64,000 bases of DNA, taken from NCBI GenBank assembly GCA_027924585.1, contig BSBM01000200.1:1488001-1552000 (forward strand), read 5' to 3'. Each line of letters begins with the position of its first letter. The first letter of the stretch is position 1. The stretch comes from Larix kaempferi. Lineage: Eukaryota > Streptophyta > Pinopsida > Pinales > Pinaceae. Position numbers and translations under genes: made by a program. Below, in pieces: positions 49,813 through 62,200 of the stretch. Below the pieces are notes generated by a model that was not told where the DNA came from, did not search any database, and was given only the letters and a program-made list of their open reading frames with translations.

Positions 49813-50520
49813 TTTTTAGAAAATGTGTTTTATTTCATAAATGGAATCTACAAAGTACGTACATTCTACGTCATAACGACTTTCTATAGTTTGCGCATGC
49901 GTCTAGAAATAAGAAAAGCTTACTTCCACCATTTTTTAAAATTACAGCTTATAGAAGGTTTACATGATTTCTTAAAAAACACGAGTTTTTAGAAAATGTG
50001 TTTTATTTCATAAGGGGAATCAACAAAGTATGCACATTCTACGTCATAACCAATTTCTATAGTTTGCGCATTCGTCTGGAAACAAGAAAAGCTTACTTCC
50101 CACGTTTTTTAAAATCTCAGCTTCTAGAAGGTTCACATGATTTCTTAAAAAACATGAGTTTTTAGAAAATGTGTTTTATTTCATAAATGGAATCAAAAAA
50201 GTATGCACATTCTACGTCATAACGACTTTCTATAGTTTGCGCATGCGTCCTGAAATAAGAAAAGCTTACTTCCACCGTTTTTTAAAATCACAGCTTCTAG
50301 AAGGTTTACATGATTTCTTAAAAAGCAAGAGTTTTTAGAAAATGTGTTTTATTTCATAAATGGAATCAACAAAGTATGCACATTCTACGTCATAACGACT
50401 TTCTATAGTTTGCGCATGCTTCCGGAAATAAGAAAAGCTTACCTCCCCCATTTTTTAAAATCACAGATTCTAGAAGTTTTGCATGATTTCTTAAAAAACA
50501 CGAGATTTTAGAAAATGGGT
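49807..50520 (+). repeat. Inverted duplication 2, right arm
   Basis: Mirror copy of 45800-46513, beginning exactly at junction III. GTACGTAC at 49855 and GGTTCACA at 50130 are the measured partners. The match ends near 50500, where GGGTGTTATTAAATAAATGG replaces the expected TTTATTTCATAAATGG. Confidence 0.9.
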
Positions 50521-52190
50521 GTTATTAAATAAATGGAATCAACAAAGTATGCACATTCTACGTCATAACGACTTTCTATAGTTTGCGCATGCGTTTGAAA
50601 ATAAGAAAAGCTTACTTCCCTCGTTTTTTAAAATCACAGCTTCTAGAAGGTTTACATGATTTCGTAAAAAACACGAGTTTTTAGAAAATGTGTTTTATTT
50701 CATCAATGGAATCAACAAAGTATGCACATTCTACATCATAACGACCTTCTATAGTTTGCGCATGCGTTTGGAAACAAGAAAAGCTTACTTCCCCTATTTT
50801 TTAAAATCACAGCTTCTAGAAGGTTTAAATGATTTCTTAAAAAACACGAGTTTTTAGCAAATGTGTTTTATTTCATAAATAGAATCAACAAAGTATGCAC
50901 ATTCTACGTCATAAGGACTTTCTATAGTTTGCGGATGCATCCGGAAATAAGAAAAGCTTAATTCCACCGTTTTTTAAAATCACAGCTTCTAGAAGGTTTA
51001 CATGATTTCTTAAAAAACACGAGTTTTTAGAAAATGTGTTTTATTTCATAAATGGAATCAACAAAGTATGCACATTCTACGTCATAATGACTTTCTATAG
51101 TTTGCGCATGCGTCTGGAAATAACAAAAGATTACTTCCACCGTTTTTTAAAATCACAGCTTCTAGAAGGTTTACATAATTTCGTAAAAAAACACGAGTTT
51201 TTAGAAAATGTATTTTATTTCATAAATGGAATCTACAAAGTATGCACATTCTACGTCACAACGTCTTTCTATAGTTTGTGCATGCGTCCGGAAAGAAGAA
51301 AAGCTTACTTCCCCCGTTTTTTAAAATCACAGCTTATAGAAGGTTTACATGAGTTCTTAAAAAACACGAGTTTTTAGAAAATGTGTTTTATTTCATAAAT
51401 GGAATCAACAAAGTATGCACATTCTACATCATAACGACTTTCTATAGTTTGTGCATGCGTTTGGAAATAAGAAAAGCTTACTTCCCTCGTTTTTTAAAAT
51501 CACAGCTTGTAGAAGGTTTACATGATTTCTTAAAAAACACGAGTTTTTAGAGAATGTGTTTTATTTCATAAATGGAATCAACAAAGTATGCACATTCTAC
51601 GTCATAACGAATTTCTATAGTTTGCGCATGCGTCCGGAAATAAGAAAAGCTTACTTCAACCATTTTTTAAAATCACAGCTTCGAGAAGGTTTACATGATT
51701 TCGTAAAAAAAACGAGTTTTTAGAAAATGTGTTTTATTTCATAAATGGAATCTACAAAGTATGCACATTCTATGTCATAACGACTTTCTATAGTTTGTCC
51801 ATGCGTCCAGAAATAAGAAAAGCTTACTTCCACCGTTTTTTAAAATCACAGCTTCTAGAAGGTGTACATGATTTCGTAAAAAACATGAGTTTTTAGAAAA
51901 TGTGTTTTATTTCATAAATGGAATCAACAAAGTATGCACATTCTACGTCATAACGACTTTCTAGGGTTTACGCATGCGTCCGGAAATAAGAAAAGCTTAC
52001 TTCCACCATTTTTTAAAATCACAGCTTCTAGAAGGTTTACATGATTTCTTAAAAAACACGAGTTTTAAGAAAATGTGTTTTATTTCATAAATGGAATCTA
52101 CAAAGTATGCACATTCTACGTCATAACGACTTTCTATAGTTTGCGCATGCATCCAGAAATAAGAAAAGCTTACTTCCACCGTTTTTTAAA
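50521..52190 (+). repeat. Satellite stretch, partly duplicated at 53.57-54.2 kb
   Basis: TTTCATCAATGGAATC with ACATCATAACGACC occurs at 50699 and again at 53747 (offset 3048 bp, 18 monomers less about 66 bp). The following GCGGATGCATCCGG monomer near 50931 has a counterpart near 53980. The missing 66 bp is accounted for by the truncated unit near 53570. The rest of the stretch has no clear partner. Confidence 0.7.
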
Positions 52191-53545
52191 ATCACAGCTT
52201 CTAGAAGGTTTACATGATTTCTTAAAAAACACGAGTTTTTAGAAAATGTGTTTTATTTCATAAATGGAATCAACAAAGTATGCACATTCTACGTCATGAC
52301 GACTTTCTATAGTTTGTGCATGCGTTTGGAAATAAGAAAAGCTTACTTCCCCCGTTTTTTAAAATCACAGCTTCTAGAAGGTTTACATGATTTATTAAAA
52401 AACACGAGTTTTTAGAAAATGTGTTTTATTTCATAAATGGAATCAACAAAGTATGCACATTCTACGTCATAACGACTTTCTATAGTTTGTTCATGCGTTC
52501 GGAAAGAAGAAAAGCTTACTTCCCCCGTTTTTTAAAATCACAGCTTCTAAAAGGTTTACATGATTTCTTAAAAAACACGAGTTTTTAGAAAATGTATTTT
52601 ATTTCATAAATGGAATCAACAAAGTATGCACATTCTATGTCATAACGACTTTCTATAGTTTGCGCATGCGTCCGGAAATAAGAAAAGCTTACTTCCACCG
52701 TTTTTTAAAATCACAGCTTCTAGAAGGTTTACATGATTTCTTAAAAAACACGAGTTTTTAGAAAATGTGTTTTATTTCATAAAGGGAATCAACAAAGTAT
52801 GCACATTCTACGTCATAACGAATTTCTATAGCTTGCACATTCGTCTGGAAATAAGAAAAGCTTACTTCCCCCGTTTTTTAAAATCACAGCTTCTAGAAGG
52901 TTTACATGATTTATTAAAAAACACGAGTTTTTAGAAAATGTGTTTTATTTCATAAATGGTATCTACAAAGTATGCACATTCTATGTCATAACGACTTTCT
53001 ATAGTTTGCGCATGCGTCCGGAAATAAGAAAAGCTTACTTCCCCCCGGTTTTTAATATCACAGCTTCTAGAAGGTTTACATGATTTATTAAAAAACACGA
53101 GTTTTTAGAAAATGTGTTTTATTTCAAAAATGGAATCAACAAAGTATGTACATTCTACGTCATAACGAATTTCTATAGTTTGAGCATGCGTTTGGAAATA
53201 AGAAAAGCTTACTTCCCCCGTTTTTTAAAATCACAGCTTCTAGAAGGTTTACATGATTTCTTAAAAACCACGAGTTTTTAGAAAATGTGTTTTATTTCAT
53301 AAATGGAATCAAAAAAGTATGCACATTCTACGTCATAACGACTTTCTATAGTTTGCGCATGCGTCCGGATATAAGAAAAGCTTACTTTCACCGTTTTTTT
53401 AAATCACAGCTTCTAGAAGGTTTACATGATTTCTTAAAAAACACGAGTTTTTAGAAAATGTGTTTTATTTCATAAATGGAATCAACAAATTATGCACATT
53501 CTACGTCATAACGACTTTCTATAGTTTGCGCATGCGTCCGGAAAT
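52191..53545 (+). repeat. 13-mer duplication in segment IV, copy 1
   Basis: Matches 54373-55660 at about 2182 bp (13 monomers less about 67 bp). Shared variants are ACGTCATGACG, GTTCATGCGTTCGGAAAG (52489/54671), CATAAAGGGAATC, ATAGCTTGCACATTCG, CGGTTTTTAATATC, TTTCAAAAATGG, GTTTGAGCATG, CTTAAAAACCACG and CGGATATAAG. Confidence 0.87.
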
Positions 53546-53640
53546 AAGAAAAGCTTACCTCCCCCGTTTTATTAAATAAATGGAATCAACAAAGTATGCA
53601 CATTCCACGTCATAACGACTTTATATAGTTTGCGCATGCG
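53540..53640 (+). repeat. Truncated monomer with about 67-bp deletion
   Basis: CTTACCTCCCCCGTTTT runs straight into ATTAAATAAATGGAATC near 53570. In a full monomer these are separated by the region with GATTCTAGAAGTTTTGC and the A/T tracts (compare 50443-50530). GTTTT is present at both deletion ends, so a deletion between short direct repeats is likely. This loss explains why flanking HOR offsets are about 67 bp short of whole monomers. Confidence 0.87.
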
Positions 53641-54372
53641 TTTGGAAATAAGAAAAGCTTTTTTCCCTCGTTTTTTAAAATCACAGCTTCTAGAAGGTTT
53701 ACATGATTTCGTAAAAAACACGAGTTTTTAGAAAATGTGTTTTATTTCATCAATGGAATCAACAAAGTATGCACATTCTACATCATAACGACCTTCTATA
53801 GTTTGCGCATGCGTTTGGAAATAAGAAAAGCTTACTTCCCCCGTTTTTTAAAATCACAGCTTCTAGAAGGTTTACATGATTTCCTAAAAAACACGAGTTT
53901 TTAGAAAATGTGTTTTATTTCATAAATAGAATCAACAAAATATGCACATTCTACGTAATAAGGACTTTCTATAGCTTGCGGATGTGTCCGGAAATAAGAA
54001 AAGCTTACTTCCACCGTTTTTTAAAATCACAGCTTCTAGAAGGTTTACATGATTTCGTAAAAAACACGAGTTTTTAGAAAATGTGTTTTATTTCATAAAT
54101 GGAATCTACAAAGTATGCACATTCTACGTCATAACGACTTTCTATAGTTTGCACATGCGTCCGGAAATAAGAAAAGCTTACTTCCCCCGTTTTTTTAAAA
54201 TCACAGCTTCTAGAAGGTTTACATGATTTATTAAAAAACACGAGTTTTTAGAAAATGTGTTTTATTTCATAAATGGAATCAACAAAGTATGCACATTCTA
54301 CGTCATAACGACTTTCTATAGTTTGCGCATGCGTCCGGAAATAAGAAAATATTACTTCCACCGTTTTTTAAA

Positions 54373-55660
54373 ATCACAGCTTCTAGAAGGTTTACATGAT
54401 TTCTTAAAAAACACGAGTTTTTAGAAAATGTGTTTTATTTCATAAATGGAATCAACAAAGTATGCACATTCTACGTCATGACGACTTTCTATAGTTTGTG
54501 CATGCGTTTGGAAATAAGAAAAGCTTACTTCCCCCGTTTTTTAAAATCACAGCTTCTAGAAGGTTTACATGATTTATTAAAAAACACGAGTTTTTAGAAA
54601 ATGTGTTTTATTTCATAAATGGAATCAACAAAGTATGCACATTCTACGTCATAACGACTTTCTATAGTTTGTTCATGCGTTCGGAAAGAAGAAAAGCTTA
54701 CTTCCCCCGTTTTTTAAAATCACAGCTTCTAGAAGGTTTACATGATTTCTTAAAAAACACGAGTTTTTAGAAAATGTGTTTTATTTCATAAATGGAATCA
54801 AGAAAGTATGCACATTCTATGTCATAACGACTTTCTATAGTTTGCGCATGCGTCCGGAAAGAAGAAAAGCTTACTTCCACCGTTTTTTAAAATCACAGCT
54901 TCTAGAAGGTTTACATGATTTCTTAAAAAACACGACTTTTTAGAAAATGTGTTTTATTTCATAAAGGGAATCAACAAAGTATGCACATTCTACGTCATAA
55001 CGAATTTCTATAGCTTGCACATTCGTCTGGAAATAAGAAAAGCTTACTTCCCCCGTTTTTTAAAATCACAGCTTCTAGAAGGTTTACATGATTTATTAAA
55101 AAACACGAGTTTTTAGAAAATGTGTTTTATTTCATAAATGGAATCTACAAAGTATGCACATTCTATGTCATAACGACTTTCTATAGTTTGCGCATGCGTC
55201 CGGAAATAAGAAAAGCTTACTTCCCCCGGTTTTTAATATCACAGCTTCTAGAAGGTTTACATGATTTATTAAAAAACACGAGTTTTTAGAAAATGTGTTT
55301 TATTTCAAAAATGGAATCAACAAAGTATGTACATTCTACGTCATAACGAATTTCTATAGTTTGAGCATGCGTTTGGAAATAAGAAAAGCTTACTTCCCCC
55401 GTTTTTTAAAATCACAGCTTCTAGAAGGTTTACATGATTTCTTAAAAACCACGAGTTTTTAGAAAATGTGTTTTATTTCATAAATGGAATCAAAAAAGTA
55501 TGCACATTCTACGTCATAATGACTTTCTATAGTTTGCGCATGCGTCCGGATATAAGAAAAGCTTACTTTCACCGTTTTTTAAAATCACAGCTTCTAGAAG
55601 GTTGACATGATTTCGTAAAAAACACGAGTTTTTAGAAAATGTGTTTTATTTCATAAATGG
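54373..55660 (+). repeat. 13-mer duplication in segment IV, copy 2
   Basis: Second copy of 52191-53545 with scattered differences, such as AATCAAGAAAG near 54798 and CACGACTTTTTAG near 54931. The match ends after the CGGATATAAG monomer near 55560-55660. Confidence 0.86.
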
Positions 55661-56699
55661 AATCAACAAAGTATGCACATTCTACGTCATAACGACTTTC
55701 TATAGTTTGCGCATGCGTCCGGAAATAAGAAAAGCTTACTTCCACCGTTTTTTAAAATCACAGCTTCTAGAAGGTTTACATGATTTCTTAAAAAACACGA
55801 GTTTTTAGAAATGTGTTTTATTTCATAAATGGAATAAAAAAAGTATGCACATTCTACGTCATAAAGACTTTCTATAGTTTGCGCATTCGTCCGGAAATAT
55901 GAAAAGCTTACTTCGACCGTTTTTTAAAATCACAGCTTCGAGAAGGTTTACATGATTTCGTAAAAAACACGAGTTTTTAGAAAATGTGTTTTATTTCATA
56001 AATGGAATCTACAAAGTATACACATTCTACGTCATAACAACTTTCTATAGTTTGCGCATTCATCCGGAAATAAGAAAAGCTTACTTCCACTGTTTTTCAA
56101 AATCACAGCTTCTAGAAGGTTTACATGATTTCGTAAAAAAACACGAGTTTTTAGAAAATGTGTTTTATTTCATAAATGGAATCTACAAAGTATGCACATT
56201 CTATGTCATAATTACTTTCTATAGTTTGCGCATGCTTCCGGAAATAAGAAAAGCTTACTTCCCCCGTTTTTTAAAATCACAGCTTCTAGAAGGTTTACAT
56301 GGTTTCTTAAAAAACACGAGTTTTTAGAAAATGTGTTTTATTTCATAAATGGAATCAACCATGTATGCACAGTCTATGTCATAACGACTTTCTATAGTTT
56401 GCGCATGCGTCCGGAAATAAGAAAAGCTTACTTCCACCGTTTTTTAAAATCACAGCTTCTAGAAGGTTTACATGATTTCTTAAAAAACACGAGTTTTTAG
56501 AAAATCTGTTTTATTTCATAAATGGAATCAACAAAGTATGCACATTCTACGTCATAACGACTTTCTATAGTTTGTGCATTCGTCCGGAAATAAGAAAAGC
56601 TTACTTCCCTCGTTTTTTAAAATCACAGCTTCTAGAAGGTTTACATGATTTCTTAAAAAACACGACTTTTTAGAAAATGTGTTTTATTTCATAAATGGA
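55661..56699 (+). repeat. Satellite stretch without a clear HOR partner
   Basis: Six monomers. An extra A near 56140 makes one unit 174 bp and gives the 113-codon frame at 55986-56327. One unit has a single-base loss in TTAGAAATG near 55806. No non-satellite content. Confidence 0.8.
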
Positions 56700-58828
56700 A
56701 TCAACAAAGTATGCACATTCTACGTCATAACAACTTTCTATAGTTTGCGCATTAGTCCGGAAATATGAAAATCTTAATTCCACCGTTTTTTAAAATCACA
56801 GCTTCTAGAAGGTTTACATCATTTCTTAAAAAACACAAGTTTTTAGAAAATTTGATTTATTTCATGAATGGAATCTACAAAGTATGCACATTCTACGTCA
56901 TAACGACTTTCTATAGTTTGCGCATGCGTCCGGAAATAAGAAAAGCTTACTTGCCCCGTTTTTTAAAATCACAGCTTCTATAAGGTTTACATGGTTTCTT
57001 AAAAAACACGAGTTTTTAGAAAATGTGTTTTATTTCATAAATGGAATCAACAAAGTATGCATATTCTACGTCATAACGACCTTCTATAGTTTGCGCATTC
57101 GTCCGAAAAATAAGAAAAGCTTACTTCCACCGTTTTTTAAAATCACAGCTTCTAGAAGGTTTACATGATTTCTTAAAAAACACGAGTTTTTAGAAAATGT
57201 GTTTTATTTCATAAATGGAATCAACCATGTATGCACATTCTACGTCATAACGACTTTCTATAGTTTGCGCATGCGTCCAGAAATTAGAAAAGCTTACTTC
57301 CACCGTTTTTTAAAATCACAGCTTCTATAAGGTTTACATGATTTCTTAAAAAACACGACTTTTCAGAAAATGTGTTTTATTTCATAAATGGGATCAACAA
57401 AGTATGCACATTCTACGTCATAACGACTTTCTATAGTTTGTGCATTCGTCCGGAAATAAGAAAAGCTTACTTCCCTCGTTTTTTAAAATCACAGCTTCTA
57501 GAAGGTTTACATGATTTCTTAAAAAACACGAGTTTTTAGAAAATGTGTTTTTTTTCATAAATGGAATCAACAAAGTATGCACATTCTACGTCATAACGAC
57601 TTTCTATAGTTTGCACATTCATCCGGAAATAAGAAAAGCTTACTTCCACCGTTTTTTAAAATCACAGCTTCTAGAAGGTTTACATGGTTTCTTAAAAAAC
57701 ACGAGTTTTTAGAAAATGTGTTTTATTTCATAAATGGAATCAACAAAGTATGCACATTCTACGTCATAACGACCTTCTATAGTTTGCGCATTCGTCCGAA
57801 AAATAAGAAAAGCTTACATCCACCGTTTTTTAAAATCACAGCTTCTAGAAGGTTTACATGATTTCGTAAAAAACACGTGTTTTTAGAAAATGTGTTTTAT
57901 TTCATAAATGGAATCTACAAAGTATGGACATTCTACGTCATAACGACTTTCTATAGCTTGCGCATGCATCCGGAAATAAGAAAAGCTTACTTCCCCTATT
58001 TTTTAAAATCACAGCTTCTAGAAGGTTTACATGATTTCTTAAAAAACACGAGGTTTTAGAAAATGTGTTTTATTTCATAAATGGAATCTACAAAGTATGC
58101 ACATTCTACATCATAACGACTTTCTATAGTTTGCGCATGCATCCGGAAATGAGAAAGGCTTACTTCCACCGTTTTTTAAAATCACAGCTTCTAGAAGGTT
58201 TACATGATTTCGTAAAAAACACGGGTTTTTAGAAAATGTGTTTTATTTCATAAATGGAATCTACAAAGTATGGACATTCTATGTCATAACGACTTTCTAT
58301 AGTTTGCGCATGCGTCCGGAAATAAGAAAAGCTTACTTCCCCCGTTTTTTAAAATCACAGCTTCTAGAAGGTTTACATGATTTCTTAAAAAACACGAGTT
58401 TTTAGAAAATGTGTTTTATTTCATAAATGGAATCAACAAAGTATGCACATTCTACATCATAACGACTTTCTATAGTTTGCGCATGCGTCCGGAAATAAGA
58501 AAAGCTTACTTCCACCGTTTTTTAAAATCACAGCTTCTAGAAGGTTTACATGATTTCGTAAAAAACACGGGTTTTTAGAACATGCGTTTTATTTCATAAA
58601 TGGAATCTACAAAGTATGGACATTCTACGTCATAACGACTTTCTATAGTTTGCGCCTGCGTCCGGAAATAAGAAAAGCTTACTTCCCCCGTTTTTTAAAA
58701 TCACAACTTCTAGAAGGTTTACATGATTTCGTAAAAAACACGAGTTTTTAGAAAATGTGTTTTATTTCATAAATGGAATCAACAAAGTATGCACATTCTA
58801 AGTCATAACGACTTTCTATAGTTTGCGT
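56700..58828 (+). repeat. 12-mer-spaced stretch in segment IV
   Basis: The unusual monomer ATTAGTCCGGAAATATG followed by TTTGATTTATTTCATGAATGG occurs at 56751-56870 and again at 58829-58948 (2078 bp, 12 monomers). In between, CAACCATGTATGC and TCCGAAAAATAAG monomers are each repeated locally (56357/57228 and 57102/57795). The TATGGACATTC subtype first appears near 57924. Confidence 0.78.
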
Positions 58829-58899
58829 ATTAGTCCGGAAATATGAAAATCTTAATTCCACCATTTTTTAAAATCACAGCTTCTAGAAGGTTTACATGA

Positions 58900-60130
58900 T
58901 TTCTTAAAAAACACAAGTTTTTAGAAAATTTGATTTATTTCATGAATGGAATCTACAAAGTATGCATATTCTACATCATAACGACTTTCTATAGTTTGCG
59001 CATGCGTCCGGAAATAAGAAAAGCTTACTTCCCCCGTTTTTTAAAATCACAGCTTCTAGAAGGTTTACATGATTTCTTAAAAAACACGAGTTTTTAGAAA
59101 ATGTGTTTTATTTCATAAATGGAATCTACAAAGTATGCACATTCTACGTCATAATGACTTTCTATAGTTTGCGCATGCGTTTGGAAATATGAAAAGCTTA
59201 CTTCCCCCGTTTTTTAAAATCACAGCTTCTAGAAGCTTTACATGATTTCTTAAAAAACACGAGTTTTTAGAAAATGTGTTTTATTTCATAAATAGAATCA
59301 ACAAAGTATGCACATTCGACGTCATAACGACTTTCTATAGTTTGCGCATGCGTTTGGAAATAAGAAAAGCTTACATCCCCTGTTTTTTAAAATCAGAGCT
59401 TCTAGAAGGTTTACATGATTTCTTAAAAAACACGAGTTTTTAGAAAATGTGTTTTATTTCATAAATGGAATCAACAAAGTATGCACATTCTACGTCATAA
59501 CGACTTTCTATAGTTTGCGCATGCGTCCGGAAATAAGAAAAGCTTACTTCCACCATTTTTTAAAATCACAGCTTCTAGAATGTTTACATGATTTCTTAAA
59601 AAACACGAGTTTTTAGAAAATTTGTTTTATTTCATAAATGGAATCTACAAAGTATGGACATTCTACGTCATAACGACTTTCTATAGTTTGCTCATGCATC
59701 CGGAAATAAGAAAAGCTTACTTCCACAGTTTTTTAAAATCACAGCTTCTAGAAGGTTTACATGATTTCGTAAAAAACACGAGTTTTTAGAAAATGTGTTT
59801 TATTTCATAAATGGAATCTACAAAGTATGGACATTCTACGTTATAACGACTTTCTATAGTTTGCGCATGTGTCCGGAAATAAGAAAAGCTTACTTCCCCC
59901 GTTTTTTAAAATTACAGCTTCTAGAAGGTTTACATGATTTCTTAAAAAACACGAGTTTTTAGAAAATGTGTTTTATTTCATAAATGGAATCAACAAAGTA
60001 TGCACATTCTACGTCATAACGACTTTCTATAGTTTGCGAATGCGTTTGGAAATAAGAAACGCTTACTTCCCCCGTTTTTTAAAATCACAGCTTCTAGAAG
60101 GTTTACATGATTTCGTAAAAAACACAAGTT
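58900..60130 (+). repeat. 12-mer HOR in segment IV, copy 1
   Basis: Matches 60973-62200 at 2073-2076 bp (12 monomers). Landmarks: TTTGATTTATTTC (58929/61002), GTTTGGAAATATGAAAAGC (59179/61253), TATGGACATTCTACGTTATAACG (59835/61911) and GGAAATAAGAAACGC (60048/62121). Confidence 0.86.
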
Positions 60131-61060
60131 TTTAGAAAATGTGTTTTATTTCATAAATGAAATCAACAAAGTATGCACATTCTACGTCATAACGACTTTC
60201 TATAGTTTGCGCATGCGTCCGGAAATAAGAAAAGCTTACTTCCCCCGTTTTTTAAAATCACAGCTTCTAGAAGGTTTACATGATTTCTTAAAACACGAGT
60301 TTTTAGAAAATGTGTTTTATTTCATAAATGGAATCAACAAAGTATGGACATTCTACGTCATAACAACTTTCTATAGTTTGCGCATGCGTTTGGAAATAAG
60401 AAAAGCTTACATCCCCCGTTTTTTAAAATCACGGCTTCTAGAAGGTTTACATGATTTCTTAAAAAACACGAGTTTTTAGAAAATGTGTTTTATTTCATAA
60501 ATGGAATCAAAAAAGTATGGACATTCTACGTCATAACGACTTTCAATAGTTTGCACATTCGTCCGGAAATAAGAAAAGCTTACTTCCACCGTTTTTTAAA
60601 ATCATAGTTTCTAGAAGGTTTACATGATTTCGAAAAAAAATGAGTTTTTATAAAATGTGTTTTATTTCATAAATGGAATCAACAAAGTATGCACATTCTA
60701 CTTCATAACGACTTTCTATAGTTTTTGCATGCGTCCGGAAATAAGAAAAGCTTACTTCCCCCGTTTTTTAAAATCACAGCTTCTAGAAGGTTTACATGAT
60801 TTCTCTAAAACAACGAGTTTTTAGAAAATATGTTTTATTTCATCAATGGAATCAACAAAGTATGCACATTCTACGTCATAACGACTTTCTATAGTTTGCG
60901 CATGCGTCCGGAAATAAGAAAAGCTTACTTCCACCGTTTTTTAAAATCACAGCTTCTAGAAGGTTTACATGATTTCTTAAAAAACACAAGTTTTTAGAAA
61001 ATTTGATTTATTTCATGAATGGAATCTACAAAGTATGCACATCCTACGTCATAACGACTT
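60131..61060 (+). repeat. 17-mer HOR in segment IV, copy 1
   Basis: Matches 63070-64000 at 2938-2940 bp (17 monomers less a few bases). Landmarks: a 2-base shortened A run CTTAAAACACGAG (60287/63225), TTCAATAGTTTG, CATAGTTTCTAG, TTCGAAAAAAAATGAG, GTTTTTGCATGCG, TTCTCTAAAACAACGAG and TTTGATTTATTTC (61002/63942). The shortened run gives a 171-bp unit, hence the 112-codon frames here. Confidence 0.88.
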
Positions 61061-62200
61061 TCTATAGTTTGCGCATGCGTCCGGAAATAAGAAAAGCTTA
61101 CTTCCCCCGTTTTTTAAAATCACAGCTTCTAGAAGGTTTACATGATTTCTTAAAAAACACGAGTTTTTAGAAAATGTGATTTATTTCATAAATGGAATCT
61201 ACAAAGTATGCACATTCTACGTCATAATGACTTTCTATAGTTTGCGCATGCGTTTGGAAATATGAAAAGCTTACTTCCCAGGTTTTTTAAAATCACAGCT
61301 TCTAGAAGGTTTACATGATTTCTTAAAAAACATGAGTTTTTAGAAAATGTGTTTTATTTCATAAATAGAATCTACAAAGTATGCACATTCTACGTCATAA
61401 CGACTTTCTATAGTTTGTGCATGCGTTTGGAAATAAGAAAAGCTTACATCCCCCGTTTTTTAAAATCACAGCTTCTAGAAGGTTTACATGATTTCTTAAA
61501 AAACACGAGTTTTTAGAAAATGTGTTTTATTTCATAAATGGAATCAACAAAGTATGCACATTCTACGTCATAACGATTTTCTATAGTTTGCGCATGCATC
61601 CGGAAATAAGAAAAGCTTACTTCGACCGTTTTTTAAAATCACAGCTTCTAGAATGTTTACATGATTTCTTAAAAAACACGAGTTTTTAGAAAATTTGTTT
61701 TATTTCATAAATGGAATCTACAAATTATGGACATTCTACGTCATAACGACTTTCTATAGTTTCCTCATGCATCCGGAAATAAGAAAAGCTTACTTCCACA
61801 ATTTTTTAAAATCACAGCTTCTAGAAGGTTTACATGATTTCGTAAAAAGCACGAGTTTTTAGAGAATGTGTTTTATTTCATCAATGGAATCTACAAAGTA
61901 TGGACATTCTACGTTATAACGACTTTCTATAGTTTGCGCATGCGTCCGGAAATAAGAAAAGCTTACTTCCCCCGTTTTTTAAAATCACAGCTTCTAGAAG
62001 GTTTACATGATTTCTTAAAAAACACGAGTTTTTAGAAAATGTGTTTTATTTCATAAATGGAATCAACAAAGTATGCACATTCTACGTCATAACGACTTTC
62101 TATAGTTTGCGCATGCGTTTGGAAATAAGAAACGCTTACTTCCCCCGTTTTTTAAAATCACAGCTTCTAGAAGGTTTACATGATTTCGTAAAAAACACGA
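60973..62200 (+). repeat. 12-mer HOR in segment IV, copy 2
   Basis: Second copy of 58900-60130. It overlaps the end of the 17-mer copy 1, because the TTTGATTTATTTC monomer belongs to both series. After 62200 the sequence is composed of CACGGGTTTTTAG and TATGGAC monomers like those at 58.2-58.7 kb. Confidence 0.84.

Noticed and set aside
49780-50520. Foldback-read assembly artefact as the cause of junction III
   Set aside because: A foldback would mirror the sequence immediately adjacent to the joint. Here the mirrored partner lies 3.3 kb away, and the arms carry some differences. Raw-read support is still needed.
58555-58575. CENP-B-box-like match TTTCGTAAAAAACACGGG (also near 58209, 62356 and 62707)
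   Set aside because: The TTCG and CGGG halves are present, but 9 nt lie between them where the CENP-B box has 7, and the motif occurs in only a few monomers. It is not a credible box.
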